From: Larix kaempferi
Taxonomy: Eukaryota > Streptophyta > Pinopsida > Pinales > Pinaceae
NCBI GenBank assembly: GCA_027924585.1
Contig: BSBM01000871.1
Location: forward strand, 1,511,001-1,575,000
Reading direction: 5' to 3'
Length of the DNA stretch: 64,000 nt
Shown piece after piece: positions 31,976 to 45,059 of this stretch (position 1 is its first letter; each line of letters begins with the position of its first letter). A model generated the notes under the pieces. The model saw only the letters and a program-made list of their open reading frames with translations, did no database searches and had not been told where the DNA came from. The position numbers were made by a program, and so were the translations under genes.

Positions 31976-34580
31976 TTTTCCCCACCAACATTATTGTCAT
32001 TCTTCTCATTATTGGAATTTCCCTTCTTATTATTGTTATTCCCACCCTCATGGTTGTTCTTCCCCCTTTTTTTATTCCCTACGGGTTGCTAGTTACCCTT
32101 CAGGTTTGTCAACTGCAAGGAGTGTACCTTTGATGATTGGGTGGGAGAGGACGAATTCGTAGTTTGTCCTACTGCAGACTAATTAATAGACAAATTTTGC
32201 ATCTTGTTTGTCACTTGGTCTATAGGCTTAGCTCTTGTGGAACCTACAATGCCGTTGGCATGAGGCCCTAGAGTTGGTTTAGGTTCATGAATTGATCTCG
32301 GTGCGTCAGGTATAATCTCATAAAGAAGCCCAGAGTTAGCATATATCAAGTCTAACTGTTGAGATTTAAAAATGGCTTGTTCCTCTATCATGACTTCGGA
32401 TGTTGAAACATCCTTCGCAATATAAGGTAAAAGAGTCTTATGGAACCATTCCAACAAAAACTTTGGTGGAATATTAGCTTTAATCAACCTCTTTCATAGA
32501 TGCCACTCCTTAATATGGTTAGAAACATGTGTGGCTTTGTCTTGGCGGAATGTTGATAGGATTTTTTGTGCCTGCACCATAGAAGATCATAAACTGAAAG
32601 TGGTTAAGAAAAACTAAGGCCAAATCGTTAAAATTTTGGTACATGCCATTGAGAAACTCAACATAACATTTCGCGGCAGGCCCCGTAAGGGTGCATTGAA
32701 ACAGTCTCAAACAAATGGAATCGTGATTTAAAGAGTCCGATGAGCACCAAAGGTGAAAGGTAGTAACATGACCACCCAGATCCTCACTCTTCTTGCCTTC
32801 AAACTTGGGAATGTCCAAGGGAATCTTAGTGGGGACTAAAGGCCATACCATCTCATGACACACTGCATCGGTTTTCAAGCTAGATAAGTCTAGTAAGTTC
32901 AAAGTAGCCAGGAATGGGAGCCTTGGTTGCGATGCTTGAGGCCATGCCCCCGAGAAAGACTGACCTTGCGGATACATGCCCATAGGCATATGATTTGATA
33001 TTGTGGGCCATGGTGGATTTTGGTAAGTACCATGACCCTGACTAGTAGGATAATATCCTCCTCCGAATTGATTCATATAAGGATGAACCGATATTTTCAT
33101 GGAAGGAACCCCTTGGGAAGGAAAACAAATATTGCCCAAATTTCCTATAGGATTGTACATGTTTTCCCCTGACGAAGGGGGAGGCATATATCCCCTCAAA
33201 GGAAAAAATTCATCCAAGGGGATAGACGAACTAGGAGGAATATGAACCATAAGAAAGGAGTTCATAGGGACTGGTGTAGTAGATTATAAGCATACATATG
33301 GTATATATGAAGTGGAACCACCGCCTACGCACCGACATCCACCCACAAAAGGATTGAAACTGGTATTAGGGGATGATGAACGGGGAGGACACCCCCCAAC
33401 AAAAGGAGAATACAGATGGATATGACCATTCCCAAACTGATACATAGTGAAGGGGGCTGATATACCCCCAAACCCAACACCATAGGTACCACTAGAAACT
33501 GGTATGGAAAATGGGATACTAGATGAAGGATTAGGCATGCCAAATATGAATGGATTAGTGGTTTCAAAAATTGGTGAAGCATACTACCCGATAATCCTAA
33601 GAAAAAAGTGGATACATGATATGGTGACTAAGGATTCTTAAAAGGATTCATTCTAATAGGTTGGGATGAACCAGTAGCATGAGAACCAGTGAACACGGGA
33701 ATCCCAGAGACCCATAAAATATAGGAAAAAAGAATCCCATGGACTCCTCCACCCCCTATTGATAGAGGGGTCGAAGGTATCCCTGAGGTATCGGATTCAG
33801 ATCTCATATTAAGAATTATTTGAAGCTTGTGGTGTGATAAATAAGGGCCACCCATAATCTCTCTACACCTTTTGTGGCGAGGCTGCAAATGATCGCCAGG
33901 TGGTAAAACCACTAAGTGATGAGAACGACATATTGTTGGAACTTGATCCACGACGACTCCGAATAATTGTAAAACCAATATCGATCCCTAAGGCCATTTA
34001 AATGGCAATGATCACGCTCCTAGAAAATCTAATCCAATATGCACACAAACAGAGAGAGTGGCTAAAGGGCCTCTCGACACTATAGAAGTATGCCTCACAC
34101 AAGAGGGGCCTGAAACTCTGCTACTATAGCCGGAGGTAACATAATTATTTATAAGGGCCATCAGAATTCAAAGCGCAATTCTATGTGCTTTCTAACCCAT
34201 ATATGAATCAAGACAGTCACAAAATAATCCCTGCAAGTACCCTGTGTAGTACCAAGGAGAGGCAAATATGGTCACCACGTATAACTGATGCTTAGACAAA
34301 CAGTTGTACGTTGGATCCACTGTATGGGAAGGGTAGCTAAGCCCAAAGCTCAAGAATCACTTACGTGCTTCAAGAACCCCTAGATATGAATAAACCCATG
34401 AATGGGATAGTCAATACCCTCTACTATTCCCTTGCACGTCTGATAGCCTGCCAAGGGCACTAGTCCATCATTTGCACACACATGGTCAAGTAATCAACAC
34501 TATCACTATATCAAAATATCTATCTACCATATATGCTATGAAATATAAAACATGTTACTGTAAAATAAACTATATACATA
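31976..34580 (-). mobile_element. El-3 right part: gag and leader of the decayed Tat element
   Basis: Upstream half of El-3. Its gag parallels that of El-4 along its length but with many stops and frame changes. The right limit is uncertain: no LTR is recognisable and El-7-type sequence begins by about 34780. Confidence 0.7.
31981..33978 (-). pseudogene. El-3 gag
   Basis: Open pieces at 33628-33978, 33284-33538, 32519-33265 and 32179-32487 follow one another in the order of El-4 gag. The capsid core shows LPFLATLNLLDLS, KIPLDIPKFEGKKSEDLGGH and GPAAKCYVEFLNGM; the later part shows WFHKTLLPYIAKDVSTSE and QQLDLIYANSGLLYEI. Frame changes lie near 32500 and 33270. An Asn/Lys-rich tract (31985-32090) leads to the El-4 insertion. 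Confidence 0.75.
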
Positions 34581-34779
34581 TTGTGATGTCCCCAGGTCTT
34601 CCTGGGAGGACATGGCAACTCTGCATCTCCCCTTAAGTCCGTGCCCATGTAGGGGTTGTCCTCAATGTCTACTGGTAACTGTCGCCACTATGTCAAAACC
34701 TCCTGGGTAAATAATAGACCCACTAGTTTGCCGCCCCTATGGGTCGTCATCTCTCCCCATCTCTCCGTCCATGGCTTAG
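33979..34779. other. Probable El-3 leader and unresolved junction
   Basis: No ORF. Minus-strand TGGCGAC at about 34681-34687 could be a decayed Tat primer site. The transition to El-7 sequence falls between about 34580 and 34780 and I cannot place it exactly. Confidence 0.35.
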
Positions 34780-35037
34780 TGGGATCCCCCTAATTTATAG
34801 CCCCTCTTGGCCCCTTTTTCTCCTTATGACCATACCGGAGTCCTTCGACCTCTATTTTTCTCCATCCACACCATCGAAATCAGTCTTCCGAGCCTTGATG
34901 ATGCTTAAGAAATTTTCTCTCTCTCACAAACCCTTTTTATGGGTCATTTTTTGTGGCCCCGCCTCAATTTGCATTCCATCACGTACATCGACACCTTCAT
35001 GTACCTCTATATAGCTCCCTCTATCGCTGTTGGTCAC
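34780..35037 (+). mobile_element. El-7 part 1: relic of a Tat 3' region
   Basis: The plus strand resembles the minus strand of El-4 at about 19520-19950, including the TATA-like AATTTATAG, CCGGAGTCC and TGATGATGCTTAAGA. El-5 interrupts it at 35037 and it resumes at 58096. No coding sequence. Confidence 0.6.
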
Positions 35038-36521
35038 AGCACTGTTCTAGAGGTTTTCCAATGTAGACCCAGGTACTTCGTGGTACAAAATACCAACAAA
35101 ACCCCTATTCATCGGCCCTTTCGGCAACAGACTGCAAGCAGCCTGAGGTCTCACCCGAGGCGAAGCTGAGGGGGTGGTTGCAGAAGCAGATTTCCACAAC
35201 CTTGTGATGTGAGTGATTCAGCTGCTTAATGCACAGCACGGTGACAGACTACGCAGCTGCGTTTGGTGTCGCGCAAAGTCCCCTACTCCGCGTTGAGTAT
35301 TTTCAAGAACAAGGATATTAGAACCCTCGGTGTGTCCAAACGCTGCGCAGTGGGGTTTATGAGACTTAATTACTTCTACTCAACCTTATTCGATAGCCTT
35401 TAAGCATTCATCATTATTTTAGACTGATAAGCATCATAACTTATGCAAATATGTGAGATGTGCAGTGCTGTGAGCTTTCATATTGCGATTCAATCCTTAA
35501 CAATTAACTGTGTAGTTATCTTATCGATACATTCATTCGAGACTTATAGGTTCTTTACTGTTTAATATTCCTCCCTACATGAACTACTTAGCATATTATT
35601 CCATCCTTTCCACGGCGAATACAGATCACAGTAAACATATAACAAGCAATAATAACTTCATGCATGCACTGTAAGTAAATTAGATCACAAATTAATGGCA
35701 ATCATACACAGCAATCACATAACACAATGGTTTAACGTGGTTCACCCCCCCGGATGGGAAGCTACGTCCACAAGAACTATTGTTTATTTATCTTGGAAAG
35801 GGTATAACAATTCTTCGCTTGTGGCACTCAGCTGTAGACGCTCTTCTCTTTCTCTCTCAAAATTAGGTCTCTGCGCACTCAGCTGCAGAGCCTTTACAAT
35901 GCTTAATATTAAACAACAAAAATGAAGACTTAACATTAACCAACCAACATTCTAACCCTTTCCTTTACAAAATTGCCTTATTTATAGATCAAGACCCGTA
36001 GGTCATGTCTTTACATTTACGAAGGAAAAACCCTTAGGTTTACAAAAAATGTTGCGGTTTTCCAAAAATTGGACTACTGATTTCTGGCAACGGATCTTCT
36101 GTTACATGCACGCCAAACTGTTTCCTCCGCCAAGCTGTTCCTTCTTTTTCGGCCTTAGATGACTGGTTCGAGTAGTAGTAGTCTTCTTCCCGTTATGATC
36201 AGTCACCTACCTCCGATCTGCACCTACCCACTGCTTGGTAGTTATTGACGATCTTTGCCAAAAATAGGTCTTTTGTGACCTAACCAAAATAACTACCTTT
36301 ATCCATCCATGCTCTGCTTAGTTGGATCTTCGTTGACATGGCACATCGTGGCGCTATACTCCTCGTAGTACCGACCTCACGGCTCCTCCGATACTATGCT
36401 ACGCGCAACTTCGCAGCATACCAAAAATTATCCCAAAATTGTTCAAACTTAGATGCGCTTATCTCCGCAGTTCTCAAAATTCCTTCTATTAAAAAATGCC
36501 CCATCTAGGCCAGGCCCAATA
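35038..36521 (-). repeat. El-5 3' LTR
   Basis: 1484 bp, TGTTGG... to ...CCAATA (the partner ends CCAACA). TATA box CTATAAATA on the minus strand near 35981-35988. Confidence 0.9.
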
Positions 36522-36533
36522 GGCCCCTAACAC
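36522..36533 (-). other. El-5 polypurine tract
   Basis: Minus-strand GTTAGGGGCC directly abuts the 3' LTR; El-6 has the similar TTGGGGGCC at the same place. Confidence 0.7.
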
Positions 36534-36539
36534 TCACAT

Positions 36540-39405
36540 GTGGCTCGCCCCCGAGCCACTTGGAACTTCTTGAAGGTTTTCCGCTGCCTATTGTCTGATA
36601 TTCTCAGCGAATTCATTGAATCTTTCCATCAGCTTTTCAACTGCGGCCTTCGTATCTTGTTCAATTTGCCCAACTGTTTCTACCATTGCAAGTGTTATCT
36701 CTTGGCTGATCTGGCCTTCCACTTGTTCTTGATTCTAGTTCAATTCCTTTAACTTTTCTTGGATCTCCTGTGAGATCGTGTCGGCGTCTTCTAATAATGT
36801 CTGCGACTTATCGCCATTTCTGTCTCCTTCTCCTGCAACGCTTTAACTTCCTTCTTGAGGTTGTTGATCTCCCTGTACTTTAGGATTTTCTCCCTTGCTG
36901 GAAGCGCCTTAACCTCCTCACTCATCTTTTATAGTTCTTCTTGTTTTTCCTTCACTTCCTTCTTTACTTGCTATAATTGTTCATCTTCTTCAAGGGCACT
37001 AAATTCCTTCAATGTTGCTTCCAGTAGACTCTGGCACTTAGTGACTTTGATAGCAATATTCTGCGTTGTGGTCTTCCTTAATCCTTGTCTCAACTGTTGT
37101 TCATCTGGTGGAGTCTGTGGATTGAGCTGTGCTTTCATGGAAGCAATTTCAAATTCATGGAGAATCTCCATGTCTTCCTTCTCATTCCTTAGGCTATTGA
37201 ACAAATGGCCAATCTTGACGATGGTATCTGCTGGTTCTATTTGAATTTCAAACTCATCTATATTACCTGCAACGACAGTGATCGTGCTCTCCAATATCAG
37301 TTGACGATCTGTTTCATCTTGTAATTTCATATAATTTCGTGATCTCTCTTCTTCAAGTTTCCTTTGTAACTTTGCTTGTCCTTTCATTGCTTCTATGGTT
37401 CCGTCATGCATTTCTTCACCTAGTTGCGTTTGTAAGTAATGGAGTCCTGGGAATGGTATGGTTGCAAGATCAAGCTCCACGCACTCTACATTCTTTGTAC
37501 CTAGCATTGCTTGATCTTGTAATTACAATCTGATAGATACTGGCTGCAAATAGACAATAGGAGACCTCGCAGAAACTGTTATTTGTTGCTGCGAAGTCCC
37601 TGCAGACCCTTTTCCAACTGCTGACTCATGGTGCAATGGTAATCTTTTGCTGACTTCATCAAATTTTTTGGATATTCCTTGCAGTGTAGTCAGGTTCTGC
37701 TTTAAGCTGTCTTGAATTGCCTTCTCCTTATTTTCTTTGTCTGTTGAAAGTTCCTTCATTTGTTCAGCTACCCTCGTGGCAATCATTAAATAATCATCTT
37801 CGTGAAGCACTGTGTCTAATTGGTCTTTGTTTTCTTTCTACTTTTTCCTTGGTTCCTTGCGTCCTGAAGGACTTCCAACGTCTTTCCTTTTTCTTGACTC
37901 TTTTTCTTCTACAATGGGACATGGGATGGGTTATCCTCACCATAATCACTTTTGATGTCCACAACCTCAACTCGAAATTCAGCTGGCCATTCTTTAATTA
38001 AGTTATCAATATCTTCCTCATACATATGGTAGTTTCCAGGGTACCAATTAGCATTCTTCCTCTGCGCTTTGGGTGAAATGGAGATGCATTTTATTGCAGC
38101 ATAAAAATTTATAATGCGGATATATTTGCTTGTTACTTGCTTTGGTATGTGAGGTGTAAGCATGATGGCCCTACACAGCTAGTCGTAATATGTGTAAAAC
38201 ACCAGCGTTGTCTCATGCTGCCTGTCTGGATTCAGGCTCTCCCATAGATTGTAATATCTAGCTCCTCTGCAGTCCGAAGGGTTTGTGACCACTGCGACAT
38301 AGTGCTTCAGTTCCCTCCACCCCAGGAAGCTGATCCATATGATTATCCAAGTAAAATGAAAATATCCACCATTGATTTGTGTATCATTGAGTTCTTCAAG
38401 GAATTCATTTAATAGAAATTGGGACCAATTGAATTCTTATCCCTCAGCGGCTGCAACACCAAGCAGTATTGCACCTGCATTTACTTCTAAAGATCTGCAC
38501 TTCCTTAATATTTTCCTCACTAACAACTACGTGACAAACCTTATTGCATCATCCTTTATGTCCTCCGTCTGGAAGCCTCACTTCCCTTTGACCACAAATT
38601 GTGTTTGCTTCATTAATGCTGCTCCCTCTTTATCCTTTGTCTTTCCCTGGAAGAACTTCCTTGGGTATTCTCCCCTTTTGCTTAATCCAGTTATATGGTG
38701 GATTAAGTCAATTGTCAGGTCGATATTCTGGTCTAGCCATAAATATCCCTGGTGGATGCGAGCCATAAGAGTTCACACCACCGCGTTGAGCTCCGGTGAT
38801 CTGTCAAAATGTGGAAGCCTTAGCAGGTTGAGTAGCCCAGACTTGGCTACCTCTGACAACCAGCTCTCAGCGACCAAGGTGAGGTCACCCTTTGCATTCA
38901 TCTTCCAGCACATGTATTTATTGGGCTGGAACTATGGGAACTTTGGTTCAGTTGGCTTCTCATTTTGCATTGCTAGCATATCATAGTCCTCCCATTTGCA
39001 TTCTGGAATCTTTCCTAACATATTTTTTTCCACCTCTACATGCTTCGATATTGGTGAGAGTGGTATCTCATACTTTGGATTCTTCAGCAGTCTAATGGCC
39101 AGCGCATCTACTGCATGCGGCGAGATGTATTCTAGAGTCATAGTTAATGGTATGTCTTTATCAACAAGGGGCTTTTTTGGCCCTACCGAACTTGTCTGCG
39201 GTAGCTTTGATTTGGGCATTGCTGGATTTTTCCCTTTGTATTGCATTGAGGGGCCGTGTCTTGGTGATCTCCTTGGACCTTATTCTGATTCCTTGATGAC
39301 TTTCTTGTTTGGGGTTCTCATTAATTCGTCAATTCCTCTGTGTTGGAACAACCTCACAGTCTCTTCAACCGTGAACACTTCTTCAAATAAAAATTTCTTA
39401 GGCAT
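36540..39405 (-). pseudogene. El-5 ORF3 with long C-terminal coiled coil
   Basis: A third reading frame downstream of integrase, from an ATG at 39405 (MPKKFLFEEVFTVEETVRLF). The first half (37909-39405) stays in one frame with three stops and includes LARI/ARIHQGYLWLDQNIDLT, LIHHITGLSKRGEYP, FHFTWIIIWISFLGWREL and LVFYTYYD. A shift near 37850 leads to the second half (36971-37810) and a further run to about 36600, rich in Glu, Lys and Gln with heptad-like patterning (VKKEVKEKQEEL, LKKEVKALQEKE, IQEKLKELN), predicted coiled coil. I see no signal peptide or transmembrane anchor, so it is not a typical env. Position matches the env-like ORF of Athila. About 950 codons in total. Function unknown. 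Confidence 0.6.
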
Positions 39406-39919
39406 GCAAATGGTTTCAACGGTTGTAGAAAGCTTATAAAAACTAGGTCATACATAAGTATTTGCAGAAAATTCTAAGTGTTTGATACGCCCGCGAGATG
39501 ATAAGCAGTGTTATTTGTAAGCGCGGCGGACCCTCCTCAATGCCCTTGAACGGCTAGATATGCATTTAATGGTGGTATCCGTTGGCCGAATCCGGTTGCC
39601 TTTGTTGTCTTGTCTTTCAAAATTGTGATCAGAACGGCTATTTGTGCTTTAAATGCCTGAGCGGTCAGTAGTGATTACTATATAACGGCTATATTCCGAA
39701 CTGACACTGTAACAGCTATTTTCTGGATTCTTGCGTCGAACTGCGTGGCAGGTCATCATTGGTTCTGCGCAGTGATTTCACGGCATATAATTTCCCTTTT
39801 TTTTTCAATGCGGAGCACTGTATAGATCTATCTCTATCAGTCTATGTACAAACTTTTTCATAGTTTCTAGTGCCCAATTCTGACCATACTTGGCACCTAG
39901 AAACTTTTCCTTCTTTTGA
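39406..39919 (-). other. Spacer between pol and ORF3 of El-5
   Basis: About 500 bases with no frame of note; the motif AACGGCTAT or AACAGCTAT recurs at about 39633, 39684 and 39713. Confidence 0.5.
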
Positions 39920-40164
39920 TCATTAGGGATGCTGCGAAGCAGGACTATCGCGGTAAAGCTTTAGTCTGCTCCCATTTATCAGATTGGGTAATGAATCACG
40001 AACTAAAATGGCTAAGTGGACTACACCGATGAGTAACATCTATTACACTATATGGTCCAAGCCAATGTATTTTAAATTTTTCAGGAAACTTCATGAATTT
40101 ACTATCATATAGTAGGACTAGGTCACCTACCTAAAAAGACTTATCCTTGATGTGGCGATCGTGC
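39920..40164 (-). pseudogene. El-5 integrase C-terminal end
   Basis: Downstream of the El-6 insertion the frame resumes with VGDLVLLYDSKFMKFPEKF and HWLGPYSVIDV, the C-terminal integrase motifs that follow the part at 50031-50652. A TAG precedes VGD. Confidence 0.8.
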
Positions 40165-41035
40165 TGTTGACCAACACGGCTCCAATCAACAGGGGTTCCA
40201 CTTCACTGTCGACACATACCGCAGTCTCCCTGGGAACCGGCCTGGGCAGGTTTTACCCTGCCCAACAACACCTGCAGAGTAGATGAGGTCTCACCCGAAG
40301 CGTCCAGGAAGAGCAGACGGAACCATGTTTCAGTCGAGGAAGGAGGAGGGTTGCGGATATATGAACTAACTCTATTGCAACACTAAATAGGGATCTTAAA
40401 CATTTGACATGTATTCATAACGCATTATTCAATCGCAGCATTTATTATCACAGCAGTAGTAATAGTAAAGCAACATTGCATCAAGGAAACACAGCTTTAT
40501 TCATGAAGTGAGACATTGCATTACCATAAACAAACAAAAAGAACCCAGGAATTGCACCAGAACAGTTTCATCATATCATATTATCACTGCAAAACCTTAG
40601 ATACAATATCTCCTTAAATATCAAGTCTCGGCAATATCTCATAGATGCGTAAAAACAACCCAAACATGCGCTTCTCCTCCCCTTTTTTCCCACAATACCT
40701 ACGACTCTTATCTATATATAGGCTTCCGCCATTACAATGCTTTTCCACTTACTAACAACTTCCTAACTAACATTTGGACAAGTGACCCAACATCTAACTA
40801 ACTTAGTACAAAACCGACCAAAAACCCGCATTCTGCGGTATAACTGACTCAGCATTACATAATATGTGGTCCAAATGACCCAAAACCCGCATTCCATAGT
40901 ACAATTGACCCAAAATACATAACTAATCTTCTGATCATCGCCATTCGCATCATCTTCTCTCCATTAGTGCCATCTTTTGGCTTGTCGTAGCATCGGAGAT
41001 GTTGCGATAACACTCTACCAAACCACCTACCAACA
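40165..41035 (-). repeat. El-6 3' LTR
   Basis: 871 bp, TGTTGACC...ACCAACA. TATA box (minus TATATATA) at 40713-40720. Confidence 0.95.
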
Positions 41036-41047
41036 GGCCCCCAACAC
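41036..41047 (-). other. El-6 polypurine tract
   Basis: Minus-strand TTGGGGGCC adjoins the LTR. Confidence 0.75.
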
Positions 41048-42180
41048 AATCTTGTGGCTCTCCCTAGAGCCACGTCAACTGCTGGACATAGTACATGCTG
41101 TCATTTTTACTTTGAAGTCCTCTTACTGCTGTTCAATTGTTCTTGCTGTCTGGATCGCGCGGTGTTGTCCTGCTCCTTCTGCTACACTGGTCATCGTCTC
41201 GCTGTTATGTAAGTCTTACCCCAAAGTGGGCATCCCCTTACTTGCTGTCATGTACATCTCAAACTCATCCTCTAGTCTCAAGGAATCTGATGCAGACTAA
41301 GGATAATTTTATGAACAACGTCGAGGTGTGAACCAGGCCAATGGATCTAGCATATTTGTTTTGCACTAGTAAGCACAAGTTACAGGGACCCAGGGGCGAT
41401 GACCCCCCCCTTTTGTGTGGTTGCAGGGACCATGAGACTTCGAACCATCACCAACTTCCTAGAAATATCGGATGAAACTTCATGCTTGTAACCCCGGGGT
41501 GTCCGAGGTGTAGCCTACTCCAGGCGCTCATGCACACTCGTCGTTCGGGACCTCAACACACTTGGTGTGCTACCACCCGAAATGAAATGGATCATTTCCA
41601 CAGCCTCCTTAGAATTCCTAACTTAACAAAATGCCAGAACCTTGCATAGCATAACCCTTCTTAACTAAAACAATCTCTGTGTGCTTACTCCCCGCAGGTC
41701 CCCTATTTATACAGTGCACTCTGTCATCCATCGGCCTTAGCAAGCCGTTGCACCACCTACTCGCACCCCAGGATAATCATAAGTCATTGTGTTCCGATTA
41801 TCTGAACGGTGGATGAATCGTACCTTTTCCTAGTTCCCTTCATGCAGAAACGTGCGAAGCACTTCTTGGGCCATGCCGGCATGGTGGATACTTCATGCCA
41901 ACCATGAAAACCATCCTGGTAAGTACAATCGGCCATACTGCCTCGGCGTATCCCTAAGCCCAACCAGGCTGTCATCTGTCACGATCGACTCGATTAATGA
42001 TCATATCCGTCAAAGTATGAAAAAGTCCCATCATCGTCATGATTTTGGATGTGACCCAAGCGCAACATTCCTAGGTGTTTATAACAACTCCAACCTTGTA
42101 GTAGAAGCCTCCCTGTTTCCGCATTCCATCCATGGTGGTGCGACATCCACCAATCATCATTTTTTTTGTTTTTTTGTTCG
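41048..42180 (-). other. El-6 3' noncoding region
   Basis: About 1.1 kb between the integrase end and the polypurine tract. No continuous frame similar to ORF3 of El-5 is seen. Confidence 0.55.
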
Positions 42181-43342
42181 ATGCGACTCAGGCATTGCGG
42201 TGTTTCAAGCCCCCACGATAGGGCTTCATCCTATGACCATTTACCAGCTTGGGGAGCATCACCCTGTCCAACTGCTACAACTGAACCGCTCCTCCGGAAG
42301 TAATACTACTGATGCGATACGTACCAAGCCAATGCATCTGCAACTTCCCTGGATGTTTCATAAACTTGTTGTCATACAACAGCACCAAGTCTCCCTACTG
42401 AAACTATTTATTTTTGATGTGGCAATCATGCCATGCCTTCTGTCGATCCTTCTCGACCCCCTGGTGGAACCCAGTGATGAAACAATCTTCTTCCAGCTGC
42501 ACCAATTGCGCCAGATGGTCATTTAATGCTGCGACATCATCCATTCCCATGACAGCCGCAATTCGTAGACTCGGAATAATATACTCCATTGGCATAATCG
42601 CTTCTTTTCCATACACCAACTTAAATGGTGTTTGTCATGTCAGCCGTTTACATGTGGTGCGATAGGCCCACAACACTGCTGGGATTTTAAGATCCCAGTC
42701 GTCACGGTTTGCATTGCACATATTTGTCAGTGCATGCTCCAATACCTTGTTAAAATCCTCCACAGTGCCATTCTCCTATCGATAAAAGGGTGTAATCTCT
42801 TTATGCTATATCTGCAACTCCTCTGTCAATGCGCTGATGGTGCGATTAAGAAAGTGGTTGCCTTTATCACTCTGCAATATCTTGGGGCAGCCAAAGCGAG
42901 TGATAATGTTATCAAACAAAAATCCCTCCACCGTAGCCGCGAAACAATCAACTACAGGTGCCGCCTCGGCCCATCGGGTTAAATACTCTTTCAACGTGAT
43001 GATATACCGCGCACCCATGTGTTTCCCTGGTGGATTGATTGGTCCTACAAAATCCACGGCCCATTTGTTGAACGGTTGCAATGTTATTTAAGGCATCAGC
43101 GACATCTCATCATGTCTGGACGGTTTGGTAGTTTGCTGACAAACATCACAAGACCGCGCATAGTCTGTCGCATCATTATGCAGTGTAGGCCACCACAGCC
43201 CCGCATGCAACACCTTCCTAGCCATCGCCCGACCACCATAGTGTCCTCCTGCTACTCTTCCATGTGCTTCAGCCAGTATCAGCGCTTGCTCATGCGGCAA
43301 GAAACATCTGTGCAATATCTCATCAGTGCCCATTATATACAA
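42181..43342 (-). pseudogene. El-6 integrase
   Basis: Zinc-binding part (43088-43342) with HGRVAGGHYGG and CDVCQ; core with WAVDFVGP, SDKGNHF and GTVEDFN, so all three catalytic acidic residues are present; C-terminal GDLVLLYDNKFMKHPGKL and MHWLGTYRI, ending around MLPKLVNGHRMKPYR. Several TAG stops and a frame change interrupt it. Confidence 0.85.
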
Positions 43343-43357
43343 CTCTCCTGCGATTAG

Positions 43358-45034
43358 CTAGAAGTCTGCGGCCTTGACTACCAATTGTTTCTTCTGAATG
43401 GTGGTGAACTCATCTGGTGCAGTACCCATTGTCAGAAATTGGAGGATGTCATCAAAATAGTCATCAGCAACGCCAACTTGAAATAGTTGTGCATCCGGCA
43501 ACCTGTCTTCAGTATTGGTTGGTTCTTCCCCTGTATCAATCCGCGATAGATGATTAGGACCAACACTCAAGTATCCTGGCTTCACAATGAATTCAAAATT
43601 GAACTCCTGAAAAATAAGTAGCCAACGGCATATCTTCCCCCCCAACATAGGCTTATTGACTATGTATTTCAATGTGGAATGGTCAGTGAACATTTTAAAG
43701 TGTCCACCCAACAAATAGTGCCTAAACTTCTGCAGCGCGTAGACCATTGCCAGACCCTCCCGCTCAGTGGTGGTGTAATTGTGTTCAGTGGACGACAACT
43801 TTCGACTAGCGAAAGCAATGGGGTGATCAAGATTTCCTTTGTCGGGCTGAGCCAATACTACTCCCAATGCGATTGATGAGGCATCGACATGTACATGAAA
43901 CTCCTTACTCCAATCTGGAAATTCTAGTATTGGTGCAGAATCCATCTTCGTCTTCAGTGTGTCGAAACTGTCTTGACATTCTGGAATCCATTGAAATAAC
44001 GCATCTTTCTTCAACAATTTCTCCATAGGGGTGGTAATCAGTGAATATCCCTTGATGAACTTGCGATAATACCCCATATGCCCCAGAGTCGCTCGTAACT
44101 TCTTAACAGTGGTCGGAGGTTGCAAACTCAAAATGAGTGCAATCTTAGCCGGATCGGCCAACAACCCTTGCTTACACACAATATGACCCAACAATATCCC
44201 AAATGGTGCACAAAAAATACATTTCTTCAAGTTCAACGATATCTGGTTTTGTCAGCAGTGCTCAAGCATTAACCATAGATTGTCTAGATGATCACGGATC
44301 AACCCATAAACTGTCCAATAATCCATGTATACTTGCAAAAAATTCTGAATAAAGTCATTAAATGCAGCAACAATGACCTGGGAGAATATTGCAGGTGCAT
44401 TCTTCAAACCAAACGGCATTATAGTGTACTGAAAGCAGCCCCATTCAATAACGAAAGTTGTCTTATGGCGATCTTCTTTGGCAATGCGAATCTAATGGTA
44501 GCCAGAGAACCCATCGGTGAATGAGTACATCTCCTGGCCTCCCACCCCTTCAAGTACTTTGTCAGTAAATGGGGTTGGAAAAGGGTCGTGCAAGAAGGCA
44601 TCATTTAACTTTCGCAAGTCAAAAAAAATGCGCACCTCACCGATTTTCTTGTCCTGCACCACCATAGGACTGATCCATTCGGACTCTTCCACTATTTCAA
44701 TAATACCAGCATCCAACATGCGATCAAGTTCTTCCTTGACCTTTTCCTTATGTCGTGGATTCGGCCGATAAGGTTGTTGTCGGACTGGCTTAGCATCTGG
44801 TTTCAAAGGAATCCTCCTCTCCCCTAAATCACCCAGGATACCCTTCATATCGGAAAACTTCATAGGAGACAAGTCTTGAAACTCATGGAATAAATCAGTG
44901 ACCTTACTCATCATCTCGTCATCCCAATAATCCCCAACATTTGCAAACTTGGGAGTGGCCTCTGTGCCAATATTGAGCTTACAAAGCTTCAATGGTTGAC
45001 TGAACAGATTACTTGGCGTAGCAGGTGGTACCAC
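43358..45034 (-). pseudogene. El-6 reverse transcriptase and RNase H
   Basis: RT starts at about 45034 with MKGILGDLGERRIPLKP downstream, then EWISPMVVQDKKIGEVRI and YSFTDGFSGYH. The catalytic box reads YMDY at 44318-44329: the second of the paired Asp residues is Tyr, which should destroy polymerase activity. RNase H (43358-44236) has HVDASSIALGVVLAQ, YTTTEREGLAMVYALQKF and FTDHSTLKYIV. The open frame of 292 codons at 43358-44236 is the longest in El-6 pol. Confidence 0.88.
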
Positions 45035-45059
45035 ATCACGACTTCCTTTAGACTCGGGA

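Noticed and set aside
34681-34699. Tat primer-binding site for El-3
   Set aside because: Only TGGCGAC matches, and no LTR can be recognised next to it, so it is mentioned as a possibility and not listed as a site.
36855-37244. Plus-strand Ser/Phe/Leu-rich ORF
   Set aside because: It is antisense to the coiled-coil half of ORF3, whose amino-acid pattern is the more convincing reading.
36540-39405. Reading ORF3 as an envelope gene
   Set aside because: Position fits, but I see no signal peptide, no transmembrane anchor and a coiled coil at the C-terminus without one.
41852-42526. 224-codon plus-strand ORF
   Set aside because: Much of it is antisense to the El-6 integrase end, and the rest lies in noncoding 3' sequence; no motif recognised.
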